Made by a program: the position numbers and the translations under genes. Below the pieces are notes generated by a model. That model did not search any database, was not told the DNA's origin, and worked only from the letters and a program-made list of their open reading frames with translations. From Candidatus Sediminicultor tertius (GTDB lineage: Bacteria > Atribacterota > Phoenicimicrobiia > Phoenicimicrobiales > Phoenicimicrobiaceae): a stretch of DNA of 12,858 nucleotides. The stretch covers positions 497 through 13,354 of the forward strand of contig DPXH01000061.1 of assembly GCA_003527405.1 (NCBI GenBank), given 5' to 3'. Of the stretch, positions 6,222 through 12,858 are shown one piece after another; within the stretch, counting starts at the first letter, position 1, and every line of letters starts with the position of its first letter.

Positions 6222-7553
6222 TTGTTGTGTTATTTTCAGCTAGGTTTATTGCTATTAAAGAATGACTATAGATTCATCAAAAGTCATTTGCAAAAAATAT
6301 TACTGGAATTATTTGCTATAATTATATTATTGGCAATTATACAGGAATCATTCAGAATGATAAACGAGAAAGTAGTTTCTCAAAATTTTTTCACGTCGTT
6401 ATTTTCAATTATCTTTATCATCTTTGCTTTAAACAAGATTTTCTTTAGTAAATATCCACCTATCTTTTTTTCTATCCCCGGTATATACTACATTATTACT
6501 GGACCGTTTAATGTAAAACTCATTATTGCAATAAAATTGTTATTAAACTATATCCCAGTACTAATACTTGTTTTTATTCTTTTCCCGTTTTTAGGATTGA
6601 ACCATCTAGTTATTGTTAATAGTGTTGTATTGGCACTATCCCTCATCTTTTTGACAAATATATCATGGATAAATTATAATTTAAAAATTAGATTCAAAAA
6701 AATCTTATGTCAGTTTATAGCATTTTCTTTAGTTATCATCTTTTTTCCGATTAAAGGTAGTATTCTCTTTTGGGTATTCGCTTCACTTGTAAGTTTTTTG
6801 CTATCAATTATGATTGTTGAACAGATTCAATGGCCTAAATTTATGGAACATTGTAGATTTGCTTATTTAAGTAAGAAATATTTTTTTGAAGGAAATTGGG
6901 CAGGATTGCTGACTTTGATGTATGAACAAAAGAAAAACACGGCTGATAATAAGTGGGGCAAAAAATTATACTGGCTTGGGTGGAAATCACTAGTATTTAA
7001 AGAATTAATAATCTATTCGAGATTATCATTTAGTTTATGGCTTATGCTTTTTGCTCAAATGGCCTTTGCTGTCTATCTAATGAAATCTGGTGGTCAGAGT
7101 TCATTTTTCATTGGGGGTATAATAATTGTTTTTGGATTCACAACTACATTTGCCAATCCGTCTTATCAAACTATACAAAAACAAAAAAAGGGATTTATGA
7201 TTCCGTTATCTTCTAAAGAATTTTTATTGGGAATGTTGCTTATCCCTTTGATAATTTCTATCATTTCATTAACTGTTATTATATTTATTTTGAATCCGCC
7301 AAATATTTTAATAAGAATTATATTAGTAAACTTTGTATTAGGCATATTATCATCATTACTAACTGTTACTAGGAGTTTTAGCAATATGAGGGTTGTTTCT
7401 CTGAGATACACAATTGGTTTAATTATATTTATAGGATATTTTTTTAGTGCTCTTCATTTTTCTCCTTTATATCTTTTTTTAATTAGTTTTCCTGCTTTTC
7501 TGTATAATTACATTTTAATAAAAGGGGCGAAAAGAGATTATGAAAAAATATAA
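6222..7553 (+). CDS. Polytopic ABC exporter membrane subunit, AlbD-sized (443 aa)
   Basis: This is the predicted membrane partner of the preceding ATPase. The protein is almost entirely hydrophobic, with about 10-12 membrane segments. Examples are IIILLAIIQ near residue 35, LFSIIFIIFAL near 60, YIPVLILVFILFPFLGL near 120, FIGGIIIVFGFTTTF near 300, PLIISIISLTVIIFIL near 345 and the final LFLISFPAFLYNYILI. A more polar stretch at about 200-260 (MEHCRFAYLSKKYFFEGNWA) lies between membrane blocks. The start is TTG: a perfect AAAGGAGGT (6208-6216) sits just upstream. TTG at 6222 and TTG at 6225 are both possible, the latter with the more usual spacing. Length and position match AlbD of the subtilosin operon (436 residues), though I recognise no specific shared motif. 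Its 3' end overlaps the tldD start by 14 bp, showing translational coupling. Function as exporter or self-immunity pump is inferred. Confidence 0.8.
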   Translation: MLCYFQLGLLLLKNDYRFIKSHLQKILLELFAIIILLAIIQESFRMINEKVVSQNFFTSLFSIIFIIFALNKIFFSKYPPIFFSIPGIYYIITGPFNVKLIIAIKLLLNYIPVLILVFILFPFLGLNHLVIVNSVVLALSLIFLTNISWINYNLKIRFKKILCQFIAFSLVIIFFPIKGSILFWVFASLVSFLLSIMIVEQIQWPKFMEHCRFAYLSKKYFFEGNWAGLLTLMYEQKKNTADNKWGKKLYWLGWKSLVFKELIIYSRLSFSLWLMLFAQMAFAVYLMKSGGQSSFFIGGIIIVFGFTTTFANPSYQTIQKQKKGFMIPLSSKEFLLGMLLIPLIISIISLTVIIFILNPPNILIRIILVNFVLGILSSLLTVTRSFSNMRVVSLRYTIGLIIFIGYFFSALHFSPLYLFLISFPAFLYNYILIKGAKRDYEKI

Positions 7554-8949
7554 TTTTTCAATAGAACAAATTGATATTACTGAACTATCTAAATTTCAGA
7601 AGAAATTAATGAATATGGTAGACTATACAGACCTTTATGTCGAAGAAGTTGTTGGGTTAAGTTGGTATTTGGGTTTAACGGAAAGGGTAGGGCCATTTCT
7701 TTCGAGTAAACGTGGTGCCGGCTTACGCCTCAAAGTCAACCAAAAGAATAATCAAATATATATCTGTAAAACTCTTGCTGAATATAAAAATATATATGAA
7801 TTATTTGAAACTGCTTCAAAAAAATTACTTTCAAACAAAATTTGGGATACAAATTCTCAGACTAAAAATAATTACTTTACAAGTCAAAATAATTCTCTTT
7901 ATTGTAAATTTGGTTTACCTTACAAAGAAGCAAATAGTTATTTTGACAATTTAGAAAAATTTGCACGCAACGAGGTAAATTTATATGATCTCTCATGCCA
8001 TATTTCTGGTAGTTTAAAAAAAGTTATAATCCTTGATAGGAAAGGCACAGTTAGAGAATGGGTTGAAAGTAAATTGAAAACCAAGATAAATCTGATATTT
8101 AATATAGAAGGGGAATTAATTACTAAAACTAAAAAGAGTTTTTCTAGAAGTAATAATATTGATTTTAAGGAGTTGATCTTGAAAAACGGTTTTGATTTGG
8201 TTAAAGAGGTAAAAAAATATTCAAAATTAAAATTTGTTAAGCCAAATCAATTGGATCTTATTTTGGCTTCAGGTGCAGGAGGAATTCTTATACATGAGGC
8301 ATGTGGACATGCATTAGAAGCAGATGCAATTATAGACAATGATAGCATTCTCTCGAAAATGTGGGGTAAAAAAGTAGCACCAGATTTTATTACAATTGCT
8401 GATCGTGGTGATCTAAAAGGTGATTGGGTCTATGAACCCTATGATTCTGAAGGAACATTATCTAAGCCCGTGTATCTTATTAAAAATGGAATTGTTGATG
8501 GTATTATGACTGATATAAGGACAGCTAAAAAGTTAAACTTAAAATCTACTGGTAATGGTCGTAGAGAATCCTATCAATTTCAACCAATTTGTAGAATGAG
8601 AAATACGTATGTTGAACCAGGTATATATTCACCTGAAGAGATAATAAAAGATACAAAAAAAGGTATTTATGCGACTGAATTTTCAGGGGGAGAAGTGAAT
8701 ACCCAAACAGGTGATTTTATATTTGGTATAAATAGTGGATTTTTTATTGAAAATGGAGAAATTACAGAGGCTATAAAACCATTTTTGTATGCTGGAAATA
8801 CGTTAGATATTTTATCAAAAATCGATGTTATTGGCAATGATTTGAAATTTGAAATTGGAGATTGTGGTAAAAATGGACAAATGGTGGATGTATCTTATGG
8901 CCAGCCCACATTACGAATTTCTTCACAAAAAATAGGTGGTTCAAGATGA
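7540..8949 (+). CDS. tldD: TldD family zinc metalloprotease (469 aa)
   Basis: This is the catalytic subunit of a TldD/TldE heterodimeric peptidase. In E. coli this enzyme trims microcin B17 precursor and degrades unfolded peptides. The zinc motif is seen as HEACGH: H252, E253, H257 in ILIHEACGHALEAD. The third ligand, a C-terminal cysteine, is C442 in GDCGKNGQ, followed by the conserved SYGQPTLRIS and GGS ending. Length is near the 480 residues of E. coli TldD. The gene overlaps the membrane-protein gene by 14 bp and its partner by 4 bp, so it is clearly part of the peptide operon. AAAAGGGGCG (7520-7529) serves as ribosome binding site. In this context the likely role is removal of the short leader from the modified peptide, taking the place of AlbE/AlbF-type proteases. 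The N-terminal third is less recognisable. It could instead be a general protease, but the tight linkage argues for dedication. Confidence 0.92.
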   Translation: MKKYNFSIEQIDITELSKFQKKLMNMVDYTDLYVEEVVGLSWYLGLTERVGPFLSSKRGAGLRLKVNQKNNQIYICKTLAEYKNIYELFETASKKLLSNKIWDTNSQTKNNYFTSQNNSLYCKFGLPYKEANSYFDNLEKFARNEVNLYDLSCHISGSLKKVIILDRKGTVREWVESKLKTKINLIFNIEGELITKTKKSFSRSNNIDFKELILKNGFDLVKEVKKYSKLKFVKPNQLDLILASGAGGILIHEACGHALEADAIIDNDSILSKMWGKKVAPDFITIADRGDLKGDWVYEPYDSEGTLSKPVYLIKNGIVDGIMTDIRTAKKLNLKSTGNGRRESYQFQPICRMRNTYVEPGIYSPEEIIKDTKKGIYATEFSGGEVNTQTGDFIFGINSGFFIENGEITEAIKPFLYAGNTLDILSKIDVIGNDLKFEIGDCGKNGQMVDVSYGQPTLRISSQKIGGSR

Positions 8950-10280
8950 AAGGGAATATTTATGAGTTAGAGAGCAATATAAAAAAAGTACTAAAGAAAG
9001 AAAGTTATGCTGAGATATATTTTTCTAATAAAGAAACACATTGTTTTGAAATAAATGATAAACAAGAAAAAAATTACTCTTTGTTTTCAGACATGGGGAT
9101 TGCCGCAAGAGTTTTTAATGGAAAGAGAATAGGTTTTTCGTCACGGCCCGGATTTAGTGAAGATGATATCAATAGTGCACTTGAAGATGCAAGAGAAAAT
9201 ATAAAATTTGCCAATAATAATTTTTATATCCCTTTTGTTAGAAAAAAATCACAGTGTTATTTTATTCCTAAATTTTCAAGTAGCGATATTAACCCATTAG
9301 ATTATTTGGATGAAGATTTATTTAAAGTTATTGATGAGGAAGCGTATAAAATAGGTTTAAGTCTTAAAAATATTTATTTTTATAACAAAATAGAGCAATT
9401 TTTATTAATGAATACTGTGCAAGTTCAAGGAGGTGGTACCGTTAATTTATATTCATTAGGATTCAATTTCCATTTGAAAAATGAGAAATTAGATGAATGT
9501 TTCATTATAACTACTATTTCCCCAAAAGTAGCCAAAATAGATGTAGATGAAGTTATTTCCCAGGCAAAGAAAGTAGCTAATACTAAGATTATTACTTCAT
9601 TGCGGAAAAAAATCATTGATTGTCCAATTTTACTAACCCATAATGCAGTTTCTATAATAATATATGTATTTTTATCTTTACTTACTAGTGAATCAATTTT
9701 TCATAAAAGAAGCTTTATCTCAAATAAAAATGCTAATATTTTTTTTGGTAATCAATTAACTATTGTTGAAAACTCTAAAATTAATGAAATTTATAATGCA
9801 AATATTGACCGAGAAGGAATTCCCAGACGAGAGGTAAAAATAATTGAAAAAGGGAAATTATATAATATTATTTCTGATACTAAGTATGGAGCTAAAATGA
9901 AGATTGCCAGTACTTCTTCTGCGTGGCGCGATAGTTATCAACAAATGCCAAAGGTGAAAGCTACATCTATTTCTGTTGAAGCTGGAATTTTTTCGACAGA
10001 AGAGATTATTAACAGATATAATCAAATTTTCATCATTGATGATCTAATGGGTATTGCTTCTGGGATAAATCCCAATACTGGTGATTTCCAAGTGACTTCA
10101 GAAGGATATTTAATAAATAATAAAGAATTATTAGGGCGTGTAAGAGTATTTTTCCAAAGTAATTTGATAAATTTGTTTAATAATATTATTGAAATTTCTA
10201 AAGATAGAGAGTATGGAATTGATGGTTCTGTTTATGTTCCCTCTTTTTTGATTGATAGTATAAAACTGACTGTAATCTAA
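8946..10280 (+). CDS. tldE: TldE/PmbA family protease partner (444 aa)
   Basis: This is the non-catalytic or substrate-binding half of the TldD/TldE peptidase. It aligns by eye with the family in its C-terminal half: IDREGIPRREVKIIEKGKL (near residues 280-300), SSAWRDSY, then GINPNTGDFQV near residue 375. The C-terminal SVYVPSFLIDSIKL corresponds to the usual PmbA ending. It lacks the HExxxH zinc motif, as expected of TldE. Length is close to the usual 440-450. Start ATG at 8946 overlaps the tldD TGA by four bases (ATGA), the classic arrangement for coupled translation of an obligate heterodimer. The gene is visibly diverged and very A/T-rich, like the rest of the locus. It is the last gene of the predicted operon; a weak inverted repeat (AAAGG...CCTTT, about 10300-10329) follows, but I do not call a terminator. 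Confidence 0.85.
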   Translation: MKGNIYELESNIKKVLKKESYAEIYFSNKETHCFEINDKQEKNYSLFSDMGIAARVFNGKRIGFSSRPGFSEDDINSALEDARENIKFANNNFYIPFVRKKSQCYFIPKFSSSDINPLDYLDEDLFKVIDEEAYKIGLSLKNIYFYNKIEQFLLMNTVQVQGGGTVNLYSLGFNFHLKNEKLDECFIITTISPKVAKIDVDEVISQAKKVANTKIITSLRKKIIDCPILLTHNAVSIIIYVFLSLLTSESIFHKRSFISNKNANIFFGNQLTIVENSKINEIYNANIDREGIPRREVKIIEKGKLYNIISDTKYGAKMKIASTSSAWRDSYQQMPKVKATSISVEAGIFSTEEIINRYNQIFIIDDLMGIASGINPNTGDFQVTSEGYLINNKELLGRVRVFFQSNLINLFNNIIEISKDREYGIDGSVYVPSFLIDSIKLTVI

Positions 10281-10465
10281 AATATTTGACTCAGCTTTCA
10301 AAGGTTAAAATCTTTAATTTATCCTTTAAACTTCCCCAATTCTCTTATTTCTTTCTCCTAATTTTGACACTTGCAGGTAATTTAACCATTTAGCTGCCTC
10401 AAAGTATTATAAAATAAGCATTTTGTCCTTTAGCTTTAGAAATTGTAGTGAAAATAATAATACTG

Positions 10466-10494
10466 TTTAAATCTTTATAGAATGTTATTATACT
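10466..10494 (+). promoter_or_regulatory. Candidate promoter for uvrB
   Basis: TTTAAA (10466-10471) and TATACT (10489-10494) are separated by 17 bp and would give a leader of about 75 nt. A TATAAT at 10501-10506 is a competing -10 without a good -35, and a TTGACA at 10364-10369 lacks a good -10. No SOS box was recognised. The rest of the 296-bp spacer 10281-10576 is A/T-rich with no gene visible. Confidence 0.3.
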
Positions 10495-10576
10495 ATGGTG
10501 TATAATTATTTTAAAGGTAAATAAAACGAGATTATAAGTTTTAAATTATAGTTGTAGTTTTAAAAAGGTGTTGTAA

Positions 10577-12571
10577 ATGGCTGAAAGATTTAATTTAGTA
10601 TCTGATTATCCCCCTCAAGGAGACCAGCCCCAAGCTATAAGAAAATTAATAGATGGCATACATGATGGTTGTAAATATCAAACTTTACTCGGAGTAACTG
10701 GTTCAGGAAAAACTTTTACTATGGCAAATGTAATTCAAAAAATTCAATTGCCCACTCTGGTTATTTCGCACAATAAAACTTTAGCCGCTCAATTGTGTAG
10801 TGAGTTTAGAAGATTTTTTCCTGATAACGCAGTGGAATATTTTGTAAGCTATTATGATTATTACCAGCCTGAAGCTTATATTCCGAGAACAGATACTTAT
10901 ATAGAAAAAGATTCTTCCATAAACGAAGAGATCGACCGTTTAAGACTCTCTGCTACCAGTTCTCTCTTTGAAAGAAGAGACGTGATTATTGTTGCCAGCG
11001 TATCTTGCATATACGGATTAGGTTCCCCCAAAGATTATCAGGAGTTAGTATTAAAAATCAGTAAGAACAAAATTTTTAAAAGGGATGATATTTTAGAAAG
11101 GCTTATAAATATCCACTATGAGAGAAATGATGTTGATTTTCACCGTGGATGTTTTAGGGTTAGAGGAGATGTAATCGAAATATTTCCTTCCTACTTAGAA
11201 TATGCTTTTCGCTTAGAATTATGGGGTGATGAAATAGAAGCAATTTCTGAGATAGACCCTCTAAGCGGAAAAGTTGTAAAGAAAAAAGATAAATTGATAG
11301 TTTATCCGGCAAAGCATTTTGTTACTACTAAAGATAAATTAGAAAGAGCGATTTTATCTATAGAAGAAGAATTAAAAGAGAGATTAAACTATTTTAAAAA
11401 GGAGGGAAAACTCTTAGAAGCTCAAAGATTGGAACAGAGAACTAAATACGATTTGGAAATGTTAAAAGAAGTGGGATATTGCAGTGGAATTGAAAATTAT
11501 TCTCGTCATATTAGCGGAAGAAAATCGGGAGAACCGCCGGCAACTCTGTTAGATTATTTTCCTTCTGATTTTATGATGTTTATTGACGAATCTCACGTTA
11601 CTGTTCCTCAATTAAGAGGCATGTTTGCAGGAGATAAATCTCGTAAGGATAGTTTAGTAGAATATGGTTTTCGTCTACCTTCTGCCTATGATAATAGACC
11701 ATTGTATTTTAAAGAAATAGAAAATTATATGGATAAAGTTATCTTCGTTTCAGCAACCCCAGCCAAATATGAATTAGAAAAAAGTAAGCAAACAGTTGAA
11801 CAGGTTATCAGACCCACAGGATTGGTTGACCCGGAGATAATTTTAAAACCGGCTAAAAATCAGATTGATAGTTTGATAGCAGAAATAAAAAAAAGGACGG
11901 AAAAAAAAGAGAGAGTATTAGTGACTACTTTAACTAAAAGAATGGCTGAAGATGTAGCTGAATATTTGGAAGAAATTAACATAAAAGCAAAATATCTTCA
12001 TTCAGAGATTAAGACTTTGGAAAGGGTTAACATTTTAAAGGATTTAAGATTAGGTAAATTTAATGTGTTAGTAGGAGTTAATCTTTTAAGAGAAGGATTA
12101 GACCTCCCGGAAGTATCTTTAGTGGCTATTTTGGATGCGGATAAAGAAGGCTTTTTAAGGTCAGAAACCTCTTTAATTCAGACTATGGGAAGAGCAGCAA
12201 GAAACATAAACGGCACAGTTATTCTGTATTGCGAAAATATTACCGGGTCGATAAAAAGAGCGGTGAAAGAAACTAATCGAAGAAGGAAAATACAGTTAGA
12301 ATATAATCGCAAATACCAGATAACTCCCAAAACCATAACTAAGGCGGTAGAAGAATTTGCAGTTATCAATAACATAAATAATTTCGAAGATTTTTCTACC
12401 GTAAATGAAGAAAGTGAAAAATACTTAAGCAAGAGCAATTTATGGTTACTGATAAAATCTTTAGAGAAAGAGATGAAGCAGGCAGCAAAGAATTTAGATT
12501 TTGAAAGAGCAGCCTTGTTGAGGGATGAAATAAGAAGATTAAAAAAAGAGAAAACTTTATTCGGAAAATAA
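10577..12571 (+). CDS. uvrB: UvrABC excinuclease subunit B (664 aa)
   Basis: UvrB is the damage-verification subunit of nucleotide excision repair. It is loaded by UvrA, opens the helix, and positions UvrC for incision. Helicase motif I is GVTGSGKT (39-46). The damage-clamping beta-hairpin region is seen in SYYDYYQPEAYIPRTDTYIE (91-110) and the following RLRLSATSSL. The DEAD-like box is DESH (337-340). Helicase motif VI is QTMGRAAR. The C-terminal UVR domain that contacts UvrC is residues about 624-659 (EMKQAAKNLDFERAALLRDE). The full length matches the family, usually 660-680. ATG at 10577 follows AAAAAGGTG (10562-10570) and gives the standard N-terminus ending in YPPQGDQPQA. It is on the same strand as the peptide locus but separated by a 296-bp spacer and is probably an independent unit. 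Nothing odd was seen; identification is firm. Confidence 0.98.
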   Translation: MAERFNLVSDYPPQGDQPQAIRKLIDGIHDGCKYQTLLGVTGSGKTFTMANVIQKIQLPTLVISHNKTLAAQLCSEFRRFFPDNAVEYFVSYYDYYQPEAYIPRTDTYIEKDSSINEEIDRLRLSATSSLFERRDVIIVASVSCIYGLGSPKDYQELVLKISKNKIFKRDDILERLINIHYERNDVDFHRGCFRVRGDVIEIFPSYLEYAFRLELWGDEIEAISEIDPLSGKVVKKKDKLIVYPAKHFVTTKDKLERAILSIEEELKERLNYFKKEGKLLEAQRLEQRTKYDLEMLKEVGYCSGIENYSRHISGRKSGEPPATLLDYFPSDFMMFIDESHVTVPQLRGMFAGDKSRKDSLVEYGFRLPSAYDNRPLYFKEIENYMDKVIFVSATPAKYELEKSKQTVEQVIRPTGLVDPEIILKPAKNQIDSLIAEIKKRTEKKERVLVTTLTKRMAEDVAEYLEEINIKAKYLHSEIKTLERVNILKDLRLGKFNVLVGVNLLREGLDLPEVSLVAILDADKEGFLRSETSLIQTMGRAARNINGTVILYCENITGSIKRAVKETNRRRKIQLEYNRKYQITPKTITKAVEEFAVINNINNFEDFSTVNEESEKYLSKSNLWLLIKSLEKEMKQAAKNLDFERAALLRDEIRRLKKEKTLFGK

Positions 12572-12573
12572 AA

Positions 12574-12608
12574 CTCGTATCTCGTATCTCGTGAATCGTA
12601 TCTCGTAA
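12574..12608. repeat. 7-bp tandem array, five CTCGTAT-type units
   Basis: The gapless 7-mers are CTCGTAT, CTCGTAT, CTCGTGA, ATCGTAT, CTCGTAA. The array starts two bases after the uvrB stop and ends in the ribosome binding site region of the next gene (AAAGGAAA, 12607-12614). Its reverse complement is ATACGAG-like, matching the ATACGMA array upstream of ade in inverted orientation. Confidence 0.8.
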
Positions 12609-12617
12609 AGGAAACAG

Positions 12618-12858
12618 ATGGACAAAAAAATTAAAAATTTTAGAGATTTAGATATATGGAAGAAAGGTATAGAAATAGTTAAAGTTATATATATAATAGT
12701 AAGGAAATTCCCTAAATTAGAACTTTACAGTTTAACCAATCAAATGCAAAGAGCAAGTTTATCTATTCCCACAAATATAGCTGAAGGTTTTAATAGGTTT
12801 CACAATAAAGAGTATAAACAATTTCTATACATTGCTTTAGGTTCTTGTGCTGAATTGG
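12618..12858 (+). CDS. Four-helix-bundle protein (23S rRNA IVS type), 5' part
   Basis: This is the N-terminal 80 residues of a small protein of the four-helix-bundle family, related to proteins encoded in 23S rRNA intervening sequences; family members are usually about 110-130 residues, so the rest lies beyond the window. Visible family features are FRDLDIWKKGIEIVK at the start, FPKLELYSLTNQMQRASLSI, then PTNIAEGFNR and the YKQFLYIALGSCAEL helix. ATG at 12618 follows AAAGGAAA by a few bases. Its biochemical function is not established; stand-alone copies are frequent in uncultivated bacteria and the Bacteroidetes. Here it stands outside any rRNA gene, immediately after a 7-bp tandem array. 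Family assignment is confident; the role is unknown. Confidence 0.9.
   Translation, partial: MDKKIKNFRDLDIWKKGIEIVKVIYIIVRKFPKLELYSLTNQMQRASLSIPTNIAEGFNRFHNKEYKQFLYIALGSCAEL

Noticed and set aside
7712..7954. 80-codon + strand frame inside tldD
   Set aside because: Out-of-frame shadow of tldD with low-complexity I/K/L composition.
10364..10369. Exact TTGACA as the uvrB -35
   Set aside because: No acceptable -10 occurs 16-18 bp downstream.
10488..10506. TTATACTATGG...GTATAA upstream of uvrB as a further copy of the peptide-locus operator
   Set aside because: Shares the TATACTAT core but the half-site spacing differs by two bases and it overlaps candidate -10 boxes; an 8-mer this A/T-rich is expected by chance about once per strand in a window of this size.

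Overview
The window is a low-GC bacterial chromosome segment. All complete genes lie on the + strand. Translations look clostridial or thermophile-like. Intergenic DNA carries short 7- and 8-bp tandem arrays and GC-rich hairpin repeats of a kind I associate with uncultivated anaerobic lineages such as Atribacterota. That placement is an inference from style, not a demonstrated taxonomy.

Layout. (1) Positions 1-2790 hold housekeeping or salvage genes: the 3' part of coaE (dephospho-CoA kinase), a 556-bp spacer packed with five separate repeat elements, and ade (adenine deaminase). (2) Positions 2959-10280 hold what looks like a complete small RiPP (ribosomally made, post-translationally modified peptide) locus. 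It consists of a GAF-LuxR regulator, a promoter with palindromic operator-like sites, a 40-residue cysteine-containing precursor peptide, a stem-loop, a radical SAM/SPASM maturase with a PqqD-like N-terminus, an ABC ATPase, a polytopic ABC membrane subunit, and an overlapping TldD/TldE protease pair. (3) Positions 10577-12858 return to housekeeping with uvrB, then a 7-bp repeat array and the start of a four-helix-bundle (23S IVS-type) protein gene cut by the window end.

How the locus should work (inference). The regulator binds the TATACTATAGTATA-type sites upstream of the precursor promoter. The stem-loop after the precursor lets the peptide be made in excess over the enzymes. The radical SAM enzyme, recognising the short lysine-rich leader, installs thioether or other C-centred crosslinks in a very hydrophobic 30-residue core. 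TldD/TldE removes the leader. The ABC pair exports the product or protects the cell from it. The order of precursor, AlbA-like enzyme, AlbC-like ATPase, AlbD-sized membrane protein and two proteases parallels the subtilosin A (sbo-alb) operon, but TldD/TldE stands where subtilosin uses AlbE/AlbF. This makes the locus a candidate undescribed sactipeptide-like system.
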